A stretch of 64,000 nt of DNA from Cupriavidus phytohabitans (GTDB lineage Bacteria; Pseudomonadota; Gammaproteobacteria; Burkholderiales; Burkholderiaceae), in contig NZ_AUFE01000035.1 in assembly GCF_000426345.1 (NCBI RefSeq), positions 1 through 64,000 of the forward strand. The letters are read 5' to 3'. Below are positions 45,442 to 53,779 of this stretch, piece after piece. The first letter of the stretch is position 1. Every line of letters starts with the position of its first letter. The position numbers and the translations under genes were made by a program. Under the pieces are notes generated by a model. It was not told the origin of the DNA. It saw nothing but the letters and a program-made list of their open reading frames with translations, and did not search any database.

Positions 45442-46125
45442 ATGGCTTATTCCTTCGATTTCACCTCGATCAACCCGAGCACGTTGCACGTGCTGGGCGA
45501 GGGCATGATGGTCTCGCTCAAGATCACCGTCACCGCGGTGGTGGTCGGCATCATCTGGGGCACCATCCTGGCGATGATGCGGCTGTCGTCGTTCAAGCTG
45601 CTGAACTGGTTCGCGCAGGGGTACGTGACTATCTTCCGCTCCATCCCGCTGGTGATGGTGCTGTTGTGGTTCTTCCTGATCATTCCGCAGGTGCTGCAGG
45701 GGATCTTCAACCTGTCGCCCGCGACCGATCTGCGCATGACCTCGGCGCTGGTGGCGTTCGCGTTGTTCGAGGCGGCGTACTATTCCGAGATCATCCGCGC
45801 GGGGATCCAGAGCGTGTCGCGCGGGCAGATGTTCGCGGCGCAGGCGCTGGGCATGACCTACGGGCAGTCGATGCGGCTGGTAATCCTGCCGCAGGCGTTC
45901 CGCAACATGGTGCCGCTGTTGCTGACCCAGGGCATCATCCTGTTCCAGGATACGTCGCTGGTGTACGTGAGCGCGCTGGCTGACTTCTTCGGCCAGGCCT
46001 ACGGCATCGGCGAGCGCGACGGGCGTATCGTCGAGTTGCTGCTGTTCGCCGGCCTGGTGTACTTCATCATTTGTTTCTCCGCTTCGCTGCTGGTCAAGCG
46101 TTACCAGAAAAAGGTGGCTGTATGA
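45442..46125 (+). CDS. gltK: Glutamate/aspartate ABC transporter permease GltK
   Basis: A 227-aa second permease. The start MAYSFDFTSINPSTLHVLGE matches GltK; the EAA-type loop is in AQALGMTYGQSMRLVILPQA, and five hydrophobic segments are seen. It overlaps the gltL start by ATGA, suggesting translational coupling. Confidence 0.94.
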   Translation: MAYSFDFTSINPSTLHVLGEGMMVSLKITVTAVVVGIIWGTILAMMRLSSFKLLNWFAQGYVTIFRSIPLVMVLLWFFLIIPQVLQGIFNLSPATDLRMTSALVAFALFEAAYYSEIIRAGIQSVSRGQMFAAQALGMTYGQSMRLVILPQAFRNMVPLLLTQGIILFQDTSLVYVSALADFFGQAYGIGERDGRIVELLLFAGLVYFIICFSASLLVKRYQKKVAV

Positions 46126-46856
46126 TCGAAATCAACAATGTTTCCAAGTGGTACGGCTCCTTCCAGGTGCTGACCGACTGCACCACCAAGGTTGCCAAGG
46201 GTGAAGTGGTGGTGGTGTGCGGCCCGTCGGGTTCGGGCAAGTCCACGCTGATCAAGACTGTCAACGCACTGGAGCCGTTCCAGAAGGGCGACATCCTGGT
46301 CGACGGCACCTCGGTGGGCAATCCCAAGACCAACCTGCCCAAGCTGCGTTCGCGCGTGGGCATGGTGTTCCAGAACTTCGAGCTGTTCCCGCACCTCTCG
46401 ATCACCGAGAACCTGACCATCGCGCAGATGAAGGTGCTTGGCCGTTCGAAGGACGAGGCAATGGCCAAGGGCCTGAAGTACCTCGAACGCGTGGGCCTGA
46501 AGAGCCAGGCCGAGAAGTACCCCGGCCAGCTGTCGGGCGGCCAGCAGCAGCGCGTGGCAATCGCGCGCGCGCTGTCGATGGACCCGATCTGCATGCTGTT
46601 CGACGAGCCGACCTCCGCGCTGGACCCGGAAATGGTCAACGAAGTGCTGGACGTGATGGTGCAGCTGGCGCAGGAAGGCATGACCATGATGTGCGTGACG
46701 CACGAAATGGGCTTTGCGCGCAAGGTGGCCAACCGCGTGATCTTCATGGACCAGGGCAAGATCGTCGAAGACGCCGACAAGGAAGAGTTCTTCGGCAATA
46801 TCGAAGCCCGTTCGGAGCGCGCGCGGCAGTTCCTGTCGAAGATCCTGCACCACTGA
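46122..46856 (+). CDS. gltL: Glutamate/aspartate ABC transporter ATP-binding protein GltL
   Basis: A 244-aa ATPase of the polar amino acid group: Walker A GPSGSGKSTLIKTVN, signature LSGGQQQRVAIARAL, Walker B MLFDEPTSALDPEMV. The start at 46122 (MIEINNVSKWYGSFQVL) overlaps the gltK stop; the upstream extension of the frame only covers the gltK 3' end. It ends just before a 40-bp perfect palindrome. Confidence 0.95.
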   Translation: MIEINNVSKWYGSFQVLTDCTTKVAKGEVVVVCGPSGSGKSTLIKTVNALEPFQKGDILVDGTSVGNPKTNLPKLRSRVGMVFQNFELFPHLSITENLTIAQMKVLGRSKDEAMAKGLKYLERVGLKSQAEKYPGQLSGGQQQRVAIARALSMDPICMLFDEPTSALDPEMVNEVLDVMVQLAQEGMTMMCVTHEMGFARKVANRVIFMDQGKIVEDADKEEFFGNIEARSERARQFLSKILHH

Positions 46857-46869
46857 ACGGACTGCCAGC

Positions 46870-46909
46870 CATATGAAAAAGGGACGCCGCGGCGTCCCTT
46901 TTTCATATG
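46870..46909. terminator. Bidirectional terminator, 40-bp perfect palindrome
   Basis: The 40 bases read identically on both strands: CATATG, then AAAAAGGGACGCCG and its mirror. Each arm has a T-run on its 3' side (TTTTT at about 46899-46903 in the plus direction), so it can end both gltL and the convergent amidotransferase gene. Confidence 0.93.
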
Positions 46910-46920
46910 TGCCGGGCGGC

Positions 46921-47751
46921 TCAGGTACAAGCCGTATTGGCGGCGTTCTTGGCCTGGACTTCGGGCGGGATCGGCACGGTCAGCGTCATCACCGGACGCC
47001 CGTGCTCGAACATGATCAGCTCGCCCGGGGCGAACTGGGTCCAGGTCTCGTTGTCGGTCAGCGGAGCGGTGGCGATCACCGCAACGCGGTCGTCCGGCGT
47101 GGTCACCTGGGCGAAGTCGATCGACAAGTCCGCATCAATCAGGTGCGCGGTCGAGAATGGCCACTCCCGCACGATGTAGTACAGACGGGTAGAGCAGTGG
47201 GCAAACAGTGCCTGGCCGTTGCTCAGCAGGAAATTGAATACGCCATGCAGCGTGATATCGCGTGTGATATCGGCCAGCGCATGGCCGAGTTCATTCAGCG
47301 GCGGTTGCGAGCCCGGGAAGCGCTTGCGCAGGCCTTGCATCAGCGTGCAGAAGGCCAGTTCGCTGTCGGTATCGCCCACCGGCTGGTACACGCCCGACAG
47401 GAACGGCGAAAAATTCAGCAGGTCGCCGTTGTGGGCAAAGATCCAGTGCCGGCCCCACAGCTCGCGCATGAACGGGTGGCAGTTCTCCAGCAGCACCGTT
47501 CCCTGCGTGGCCTTGCGGATATGCGAGATGACGTTCTTGGACTTGATCGGGTAGCGCTTGATCAGGTCAGCCACCGGCGACGTGCCGGCGGACTGGTTGT
47601 CGATAAACAGGCGGCAGGCCTTGTCTTCAAAGAAGGCGACACCGAAGCCGTCGGCGTGGTGATCGGTCACGCCGCCGCGGGCGGCGAAGCCGGTAAAGGA
47701 GAACGTCACGTCGGTCGGCGTGGCGCAGTTCATGCCTAGCAACTGGCACAT
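46921..47751 (-). CDS. Class II glutamine amidotransferase (YafJ-like)
   Basis: A 276-aa glutamine amidotransferase of the class II (Ntn) type. The nucleophile is Cys2 in MCQLLGMNCATP; GGVTDHHADGFGVAFFEDKA and SHIRKATQGTVLLENCHPF are the substrate-pocket segments. There is no fused synthase domain, as in E. coli YafJ. It releases ammonia from glutamine, but the acceptor is unknown. It converges with gltL and is divergent from the tartrate dehydrogenase gene. Confidence 0.9.
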   Translation of the reverse strand: MCQLLGMNCATPTDVTFSFTGFAARGGVTDHHADGFGVAFFEDKACRLFIDNQSAGTSPVADLIKRYPIKSKNVISHIRKATQGTVLLENCHPFMRELWGRHWIFAHNGDLLNFSPFLSGVYQPVGDTDSELAFCTLMQGLRKRFPGSQPPLNELGHALADITRDITLHGVFNFLLSNGQALFAHCSTRLYYIVREWPFSTAHLIDADLSIDFAQVTTPDDRVAVIATAPLTDNETWTQFAPGELIMFEHGRPVMTLTVPIPPEVQAKNAANTACT

Positions 47752-47896
47752 ATCGGGGCACCGGTCGGCAGCGGGCTGCCGCTTTGCAATAGAATGCAGA
47801 CATTATCCCGCGCGCCCGGGCCGCTGCCAAGCAACCCGCGGGCGCTCCAGTGCGGTGCCAACGGCGCCACCATACCTGCTAGCAATCCCGAGAACG

Positions 47897-48970
47897 ATGA
47901 GCCAATACAAGATTGCCGTGATTCCCGGAGACGGAATCGGCACGGAAGTCATGCCCGAAGGCATACGCGTGATGGACGCCGCGGCGCGCCGCTTCGGCAT
48001 CGGCTTCCAGTGGGATCACTTCGATTTTTCCAGCTGCGACTATTACGCCCGTCACGGCAAGATGCTGCCCGACGACTGGTTCGACACGCTGGTCAGGTAC
48101 GACGCCATCTACTTCGGCGCGGTCGGCTGGCCGGATACGGTGCCCGACCACATCTCGCTGTGGGGCTCGCTGCTGCAGTTCCGCCGTTCCTTCGACCAGT
48201 ACGTCAACCTGCGCCCGGTGCGGCTGATGCCCGGTATCCGGAGCCCGCTGGCGGGCCGCGAGCCTGGCGACATCGATTTCTACGTGGTGCGCGAGAACAC
48301 CGAGGGCGAATACTCCAGCATCGGCGGCCGCATGTTCCCCGGCACCGACCGCGAGATCGTGGTGCAGGAAACGGTGATGAGCCGCACCGGCGTCGACCGC
48401 ATCCTGAAGTTTGCCTTCGAGCTGGCGCATAAGCGCCCGAAGAAGCACCTGACGTCGGCCACCAAGTCAAACGGCATCTCGATCACAATGCCGTACTGGG
48501 ACGAACGGGTCGAGGCAATGGCCGCAAATTATCCCGGCCTGAAGGTTGACAAGTACCACATCGACATCCTGACCGCCCATTTCGTCCAGCACCCGGACTG
48601 GTTCGACGTGGTGGTCGCCAGCAACCTGTTCGGCGACATCCTGTCCGACCTGGGGCCGGCCTGCACCGGCACCATCGGCATTGCCCCGTCGGGCAATATC
48701 AACCCGGACCGGACCTTCCCCAGCCTGTTCGAGCCGGTGCACGGCTCCGCCCCGGACATCGCCGGGCGCGGCGTGGCCAACCCGATCGGCCAGATCTGGT
48801 GCGGTGCCATGATGCTGGAACACCTGGGCCATGACGAGGCCGGCGCCGCCGTGCTGGGCGCGATCGAGAAGGTGCTGGCCGCCGGGCCGGAGCACGCGCC
48901 GCTGACGCGCGATATCGGCGGCAAGGCCGGTACTGCAGACCTGGGCCGCGCTATCGCGGAGGCGCTGTGA
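47897..48970 (+). CDS. Tartrate dehydrogenase / D-malate dehydrogenase (TtuC/DmlA-like)
   Basis: A 357-aa NAD-dependent beta-decarboxylating dehydrogenase of the isopropylmalate/isocitrate dehydrogenase fold. GDGIGTEVMPEGIRV, the substrate-binding RSFDQYVNLRPVRL, TATKSN-like TSATKSNGI and ASNLFGDILSDLGPA (metal site) are seen. The tartrate/D-malate subfamily is favoured by GAVGWPDTVPDHISLWG. The product of tartrate would be D-glycerate, which the overlapping next gene can phosphorylate. The start is the ATG at 47897. The choice between tartrate and D-malate cannot be made from sequence alone. Confidence 0.87.
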   Translation: MSQYKIAVIPGDGIGTEVMPEGIRVMDAAARRFGIGFQWDHFDFSSCDYYARHGKMLPDDWFDTLVRYDAIYFGAVGWPDTVPDHISLWGSLLQFRRSFDQYVNLRPVRLMPGIRSPLAGREPGDIDFYVVRENTEGEYSSIGGRMFPGTDREIVVQETVMSRTGVDRILKFAFELAHKRPKKHLTSATKSNGISITMPYWDERVEAMAANYPGLKVDKYHIDILTAHFVQHPDWFDVVVASNLFGDILSDLGPACTGTIGIAPSGNINPDRTFPSLFEPVHGSAPDIAGRGVANPIGQIWCGAMMLEHLGHDEAGAAVLGAIEKVLAAGPEHAPLTRDIGGKAGTADLGRAIAEAL

Positions 48971-50274
48971 GCGCCGCGTTCGCGGGGGACGCCCGCGCAC
49001 TGCTGCTCGAGACCTTCCACGCCGCCGTGGCGGCGGCCGACCCGCTGCAGATCGTCGCGCAGCACCTGCCACCGCCGCACGCCGGTGGCCGCACGCTGGT
49101 GGTGGGCGCGGGCAAGGCCGCCGCGTCGATGGCCGCCGCGGTCGAGCGCGCCTATGCCGGCAAGGCTACGCTCGAAGGGCTGGTGGTCACGCGCTACGCG
49201 CACGGCATGCCGACCGACCATATCCGAGTGATCGAGGCCGGCCACCCGGTGCCGGACGAATCGGGCGAGCAGGCCGCGGCGGAGATCCTTGCGGCGGTGC
49301 AATCGCTGACGCCGCAGGACCGGCTGCTGGTGCTGGTTTCGGGCGGCGGTTCGAGCCTGCTGTCGCTGCCGGCCGAGGGCATTCCGATGGCCGACCTGAA
49401 GGCGACCACCAGGGAATTGCTGCGCTGTGGCGCGCCGATCACCGACATGAACATCGTGCGCAAGCACATCTCGCGCATCCAGGGCGGCCGGCTGGCGCAG
49501 GCGAGCCAGGCGCCGGTGACCACGCTGATTGTCTCGGACGTGGCCGGCGACGATCCCAGCGCGATCGCCTCGGGCCCGACCGTGGCCGACCCCAGCACCT
49601 TCGGCGACGCGCTGGAGATCCTGCGCCGCTACGGCGCGCAGGTGCCGGCCAGCGTGCAGTCGCACCTGGAACGCGGCGCGCGCGGCGAGGTGGCCGAGAC
49701 GCCCAAGCCTGGCGATCCCTTGTTCGATCGGGTCGACAACATCATGATCGCGACCGCCCACGGCAGCCTGGAAGCCGCCGCGGCGCTGTTCCGCGCACGC
49801 GGCATCACGCCAGTGGTACTGGGTGACACGGTGACGGGCGAGGCGCGCGAAGTGGCGCGGGTCTATGCCGCGCTGGTGCGCGAGATCCGCGCGTACAATG
49901 CGCCGTTCGCCACGCCCGTGGCGCTGATTTCCGGAGGTGAGTGCACGGTCACTTTGCCGGCCGGCGGCGGCGCGGGCAAGGCGCGCGGCGGGCGCTGCTC
50001 GGAGTTCCTGCTGTCGCTGGCGGTCGAACTGGCAGGCATGCCCGGGGTGCACGCGATCGCGGCCGACACCGACGGCATCGATGGCTCGGAAGACAACGCC
50101 GGCGCGCTGGCCGACCCGACCACGCTGGCGCGTGCCGAAGCCGCCGGCCGGCCGGGGCAGCGCCAGCTCGACGCGCACGACGCCTGGGGCCTGTTCGATG
50201 CCATCGGCGACCTGGTTGTCACCGGACCCACGCGCACCAACGTGAACGATTACCGCGCCATCCTGATTCTCTGA
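48967..50274 (+). CDS. Glycerate 2-kinase type (TtuD/GckA, DUF4147 family)
   Basis: A 435-aa protein of the type-2 glycerate kinase (MOFRL) family, often labelled hydroxypyruvate reductase TtuD. It has the glycine-rich VVGAGKAAASMAAAVERAY, VLVSGGGSSLLSLPAEG, and the C-terminal ALISGGECTVTLPAGGGAGK and ADTDGIDGSEDNAGALAD motifs. It phosphorylates D-glycerate to 2-phosphoglycerate. The start is a GTG that overlaps the previous stop (GTGA), so it is translationally coupled to the tartrate dehydrogenase. The pair gives a route from tartrate into glycolysis. Confidence 0.9.
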   Translation: MSAAFAGDARALLLETFHAAVAAADPLQIVAQHLPPPHAGGRTLVVGAGKAAASMAAAVERAYAGKATLEGLVVTRYAHGMPTDHIRVIEAGHPVPDESGEQAAAEILAAVQSLTPQDRLLVLVSGGGSSLLSLPAEGIPMADLKATTRELLRCGAPITDMNIVRKHISRIQGGRLAQASQAPVTTLIVSDVAGDDPSAIASGPTVADPSTFGDALEILRRYGAQVPASVQSHLERGARGEVAETPKPGDPLFDRVDNIMIATAHGSLEAAAALFRARGITPVVLGDTVTGEAREVARVYAALVREIRAYNAPFATPVALISGGECTVTLPAGGGAGKARGGRCSEFLLSLAVELAGMPGVHAIAADTDGIDGSEDNAGALADPTTLARAEAAGRPGQRQLDAHDAWGLFDAIGDLVVTGPTRTNVNDYRAILIL

Positions 50275-50286
50275 TTCTGAAAAAGC

Positions 50287-50312
50287 GCCCGCCGCCGTTC
50301 CCCGCGGCGGGC
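50287..50312. terminator. GC-rich hairpin between glycerate kinase and pyrC
   Basis: GCCCGCCGC (50287-50295), 8-nt loop, GCGGCGGGC (50304-50312). No T-run. It lies 11 bp before the pyrC ATG, close enough to mask its ribosome site if formed. Confidence 0.45.
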
Positions 50313-50323
50313 CCAAGCAAGCC

Positions 50324-51358
50324 ATGACCCAGAAGCTCACCATCACCCGCCCGGACGACTGGCACCTGCACCTGCGCGACGGCGCGGCCCTGGCGGCTGT
50401 ACTGCCCGACACCGCCCGCCAGTTCGCCCGCGCGATCATCATGCCGAACCTGAAGCCTCCCGTGACCACGGTGGAGCAGGCGCAGGCCTACCGTGCCCGC
50501 ATCCTGGCGGCGCTGCCGGCCGGCATGCAGTTCGAGCCGCTGATGACGCTGTACCTGACGGACAACACCAGCCCCGAGGAAATCGTCGCGGCCAAGGCCA
50601 GCGGCTTCGTGCACGGTGTCAAGCTGTACCCGGCGGGCGCTACCACCAACAGCGACGCCGGCGTGACCGACATCCGCCGCTGCTACGCTGCGCTGGAAGC
50701 GATGCAGCGTGAAGGCCTGCCACTGCAGGTGCACGGCGAAGTCACCGATCCGGCCATCGATATCTTCGACCGCGAGGCCGTGTTCATCGATCAGGTGATG
50801 ACCCCGCTGCGCCGCGACATGCCCGAGCTGAAAGTGGTGTTCGAGCACATCACCACCAAGGATGCCGCCCAGTACGTGCTCGAAGCCAGCGGCCCCGTCG
50901 GCGCCACCATAACCGCCCACCACCTGCTGTACAACCGCAACGCCATCTTCACCGGCGGCATCCGTCCGCACTACTACTGCCTGCCGGTGCTCAAGCGCGA
51001 AACCCACCGCGAGGCGCTGGTCGCGGCCGCTACCTCCGGCAACCCGCGCTTCTTCCTGGGCACCGACAGCGCGCCGCACGCGCGCGGCCTGAAGGAACAC
51101 GCCTGCGGCTGCGCCGGCTGCTACACCGCGCTGCATGCGATGGAGTTGTACGCCGAGGCCTTCGATGCCGCCGGCGCGCTGGACAAGCTGGAAGCCTTCG
51201 CCAGCTTCAACGGCCCGGCCTTCTATGGCCTGCCGCGCAACACCGGCACGCTGACGCTGGAGCGTGAAGACTGGCAGCTGCCGGCCGAACTGCCGTATGG
51301 CGACACCACGCTGGTGCCGCTGCGCGGCGGCGAAACGCTGCGCTGGAAGGCGCGCTGA
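50324..51358 (+). CDS. pyrC: Dihydroorotase PyrC (type II)
   Basis: A zinc amidohydrolase of 344 aa that closes carbamoyl-aspartate to dihydroorotate in pyrimidine synthesis. The N-terminal metal-binding DDWHLHLRDGAAL is plain, KLYPAGATTNSDAGV holds the carboxylated lysine, and HHLLYNRNAIF and LGTDSAPHARGLKE give the later metal and Asp ligands. Length and start (MTQKLTITRPDDWHLHLRDG) match E. coli PyrC. Confidence 0.96.
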   Translation: MTQKLTITRPDDWHLHLRDGAALAAVLPDTARQFARAIIMPNLKPPVTTVEQAQAYRARILAALPAGMQFEPLMTLYLTDNTSPEEIVAAKASGFVHGVKLYPAGATTNSDAGVTDIRRCYAALEAMQREGLPLQVHGEVTDPAIDIFDREAVFIDQVMTPLRRDMPELKVVFEHITTKDAAQYVLEASGPVGATITAHHLLYNRNAIFTGGIRPHYYCLPVLKRETHREALVAAATSGNPRFFLGTDSAPHARGLKEHACGCAGCYTALHAMELYAEAFDAAGALDKLEAFASFNGPAFYGLPRNTGTLTLEREDWQLPAELPYGDTTLVPLRGGETLRWKAR

Positions 51359-51369
51359 TCGCTGCGGCG

Positions 51370-52209
51370 TTGCAAGCCGGAGCAATTGCGGCGGGCGAAT
51401 CCTTCACCGCCGCGCTGGCCGGGATCGACTGGTCCCGGCCATGGTTCCAACCCTTTATCCCGCGCGGTGCAGCGCTCGCCGCGGCAGTGCAGGGCGGCGC
51501 CGACCTGCGCGCGCTGCTCGATGCCCAGGCTGAGGCACTGGGCTTGCAAAATGCGCGCGGGCTGCCGCTGCGCTTTATCCCCCAGCAGGACTTGCCCGAG
51601 GGCAGCGCCTATGAAGCGCATATCCTCGCCACAGGCGAAGTCCCGACGCGCGACAACCTCCACGATTTCTTCAATGCGCTGGTCTGGCTGCATTTCCCCC
51701 AAGCCAAGCGCGTACTCAACCAGATCCAGGCCACGGTGATCGCGCGCGAAGGCGTGCGGACCGCGCGCGGCGGCGTACGCGACGCGGCCACGCTGTTCGA
51801 CGAGAACGCAGTGCTGTTCCTGAGCGAGGGCGACGAATACGCCGAAGCGCTGCGCGGGTTTGCCTGGCGGCAACTCTTTGTCGCGCAGCGCGACGCGTGG
51901 GGTACCGCGTGCAGGGTGGTGCCGTTCGGCCATGCACTGCTGGAAAAGCTGGTGCAGCCGTACAAGGGCGTGACCGCCCATGCCTGGACGCTGCCGCTGA
52001 TGCCGGGTGGCGCGCTGGACAAGGCGGTGGCATTGTCGCTGGAACAGGCGGCTGAAACCGGCACGCTGCGCGGCGGCCGCTGCTTTGCGCCATTGCCGGT
52101 AATGGGCATTCCGGCATGGTGTGACGATAACGCCTCGCCTGATTTCTATGCCGACACCACGGTATTCCGGCCCGGGCGCATGCGGGATTTACCCCGGCAA
52201 CCCGATTGA
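51370..52209 (+). CDS. DUF3025 family protein
   Basis: A protein of about 279 aa of the DUF3025 family, function unknown. It has DWSRPWFQPFIPRGAALAAA near the start, the conserved LHDFFNALVWLHFPQAKRVLNQIQ and DENAVLFLSEGDEYAEALRG. The start is uncertain: the TTG at 51370 is the first reasonable codon after the pyrC stop (12 bp), and no ATG fits before the conserved core. Closeness suggests co-transcription with pyrC. It ends 23 bp before the RNase P RNA region. Confidence 0.8.
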   Translation: MQAGAIAAGESFTAALAGIDWSRPWFQPFIPRGAALAAAVQGGADLRALLDAQAEALGLQNARGLPLRFIPQQDLPEGSAYEAHILATGEVPTRDNLHDFFNALVWLHFPQAKRVLNQIQATVIAREGVRTARGGVRDAATLFDENAVLFLSEGDEYAEALRGFAWRQLFVAQRDAWGTACRVVPFGHALLEKLVQPYKGVTAHAWTLPLMPGGALDKAVALSLEQAAETGTLRGGRCFAPLPVMGIPAWCDDNASPDFYADTTVFRPGRMRDLPRQPD

Positions 52210-52232
52210 ATCGGTGTTAGACTGCGGCCCGC

Positions 52233-52571
52233 AAAGCAGGCCAGGCAACCGCTGCCTGCACCGCAAGGTGCAGGGGGAGGAAAGTCCGGACTCCACAGGG
52301 CAGGGTGTTGGCTAACAGCCATCCACGGCAACGTGCGGAATAGGGCCACAGAGACGAGTCTTGCCGCCGGGTCCGCCCGGCGGGAAGGGTGAAACGCGGT
52401 AACCTCCACCTGGAGCAATCCCAAATAGGCAGGCGATGAAGCGGCCCGCTGAGTCTGCGGGTAGGGAGCTGGAGCCGGCTGGTAACAGCCGGCCTAGAGG
52501 AATGGTTGTCACGCGCCGCTGGCCGCAAGGCGGGCGGTGCGCACAGAATCCGGCTTATCGGCCTGCTTTGC
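52233..52571 (+). ncRNA. rnpB: RNase P RNA, bacterial class A
   Basis: The catalytic RNA that trims the 5' end of tRNA precursors. The ends pair (AAAGCAGGCC with GGCCTGCTTT at 52560-52569). Conserved blocks are visible in order: GGAGGAAAGTCCGGACTCCA near 52275, GAAACGCGGTAACC near 52390, CAAATAGGCAGGCGATGAAG near 52421, CCTAGAGGAATGGTTG near 52492 and AGAATCCGGCTTATCGG near 52545. Exact ends are estimated from the terminal helix. Length (about 340 nt) fits the beta-proteobacterial type. Confidence 0.95.
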
Positions 52572-52627
52572 TTCAGTCTTCGGCATGACCCGGCGCCCGC
52601 GCGGCACACCGGGCCGGCCACCTTTCA

Positions 52628-53050
52628 TCAGCCTTCGACGATTTCCAGCGTGTGCGTGATCTCGGCCGTCTTGGCCAGCATGATCGACGCCGAGCAGTAC
52701 TTCTCGTGCGACAGCTTGATCGCGCGCTCGACTGTGGCGGGGTTGAGATTCCTGCCGGTCACCACAAAATGGAAGTTGATGCGGGTGAAGACCTTGGGGT
52801 CTTCGCTGGCGCGCTCGGCCTGCAGCTGCACGCTGCAGCCGCGCACGTCCTGGCGGCCGCGCTTGAGGATCAGCACCACGTCATAGGCAGTGCAGCCGCC
52901 CGTGCCGACCAGCACCATTTCCATCGGCCGCGGCGCCAGGTTATGGCCACCACCCTCGGGCGCGCCGTCCATCGCAACGATATGGCCGCTGCCGGTTTGG
53001 GCCACGAAGCTCATGCCGTCGGCGCCCATCCATGTTACTTTGCATTCCAT
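52628..53050 (-). CDS. OsmC/YhfA-like family protein
   Basis: A 140-aa OsmC-fold protein. It has the conserved GTGGCTAYDVVLILKRGRQD with a first cysteine (C53) and KLSHEKYCSASIMLAKTAEI with the second (C119), the pair that in OsmC and Ohr forms the peroxide-reducing centre. The overall plan is nearer YhfA than Ohr. A thiol peroxidase role is possible but unproven. It converges with rnpB and reads away from the intergenic region before rplM. The promoter would lie above 53051. Confidence 0.87.
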   Translation of the reverse strand: MECKVTWMGADGMSFVAQTGSGHIVAMDGAPEGGGHNLAPRPMEMVLVGTGGCTAYDVVLILKRGRQDVRGCSVQLQAERASEDPKVFTRINFHFVVTGRNLNPATVERAIKLSHEKYCSASIMLAKTAEITHTLEIVEG

Positions 53051-53261
53051 TCTGTTCGTTCCTGTCGCTTATGTTGTGGGATTGCGATCACTATCGCGTG
53101 ATCTCGCATCTTGCAATTCCCAGTATATGGCATCGTCAAGTTCGGGCGCGGGCTGCCGATAACCCTATAAAATCCGAGGGTTTCCTCTAATGTGACGGCT
53201 CTGTGACAACGGTCTTTCGCGCATAACCAATTGTTTTAAAAGGAAATTATGATGTTGGTGG

Positions 53262-53329
53262 GGCGGGGATGGTCATCCCGCCATGCGAAACCCCATTTCG
53301 CAGTACAAATTTCCCTTGCATCAGGGAAA
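53262..53329. other. Cluster of three consecutive hairpins in the 729-bp gap before rplM
   Basis: Three stems follow one another. The first is GGCGGGGA (53262) with TCCCGCC (to 53282), with a bulged G. The second is TGCGAAA (53284-53290) with TTTCGCA (53296-53302). The third is TTTCCCT (53310-53316) with AGGGAAA (53323-53329). The order and spacing suggest a structured RNA or leader, but I recognise no known family. A possible 39-codon reading frame (ATG at 53249, after AGGAAATT) runs through them; it is not listed as a gene. The part of the gap at 53051-53248 holds nothing that I can support. Confidence 0.4.
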
Positions 53330-53343
53330 ACCCCATGTATAAT
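53316..53343 (+). promoter_or_regulatory. Sigma-70 promoter for the candidate small RNA
   Basis: TTGCAT (53316-53321), 16-bp spacer, perfect TATAAT (53338-53343). Transcription would start near 53350. No good ribosome site with a credible coding frame follows, while an intrinsic terminator lies about 160 bp downstream. Confidence 0.65.
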
Positions 53344-53349
53344 TTCAAT

Positions 53350-53511
53350 CATTGAACGACGGCGCTGACAGCGCGCCAGAGTGCGAAAGCGAAGCCTCCC
53401 GGATACGCCAGCCGCACCGCCCGCAGGTCCCCCGTCGATCTCCAAGTGTCTCCTCCACCCTCCTCCTTTGGTGGATTCAAACCCAAGCTAAACCAGCTTG
53501 GGTTTTTTTTT
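53350..53511 (+). ncRNA. Candidate small RNA, about 160 nt, CCUCC-rich 3' half
   Basis: The unit is bounded by a good promoter (53316-53343) and a strong intrinsic terminator (53479-53511). Inside, GCGCTGACAGCGC near 53361-53373 can form a small stem. Positions 53446-53475 read as a run of TCTCC/CCTCC blocks, complementary to Shine-Dalgarno sequences. I do not recognise it as 6S, SRP, tmRNA or another known RNA. The coding frames through it cross the terminator and look unlikely. Its role, if any, is unknown; pairing with ribosome sites is a guess from the CCUCC motifs. Confidence 0.5.
53479..53511 (+). terminator. Intrinsic terminator of the candidate small RNA
   Basis: CCCAAGCT (53482-53489), 5-nt loop, AGCTTGGG (53495-53502), then nine Ts; AAA before the stem can also pair with the T-run. 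It is one of the clearest terminators in the window although no gene ends here. Confidence 0.9.
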
Positions 53512-53612
53512 CGCCCTGCGCGGATGCGATGCGGTTCCTGCGGCCAGAGTGGTGCTCGCTGCCCAGGCAAGCGATCTGTTGCAACGATCTTGACGAAAAC
53601 CACAGTCTTTGC

Positions 53613-53642
53613 TTGTGCCAGCCCGACCGCCGCCATTATAAT
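53613..53642 (+). promoter_or_regulatory. Probable rplM-rpsI promoter
   Basis: TTGTGC (53613-53618), 18-bp spacer, TATAAT (53637-53642). Transcription from near 53649 would give a leader of about 130 nt before rplM, long enough for the known type of L13 autoregulation. That regulation is inferred, not seen. Confidence 0.6.
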
Positions 53643-53779
53643 CGTGGGCTTTTCCGTCATGCCCGCGGGAAAGATGAGCAGCATCCGGCCAGTCCCCAGG
53701 ACGGGCCACAAGACTTGCAGGGGCGAGTACAAGCCTTCGCGAGTCGGATTCGGGCACGAACTAATAGTCAGGAAAAATC

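Noticed and set aside
53236..53445. 69-codon minus-strand frame in the gap before rplM
   Set aside because: It has no family likeness and lies across the hairpin cluster and the small RNA promoter.
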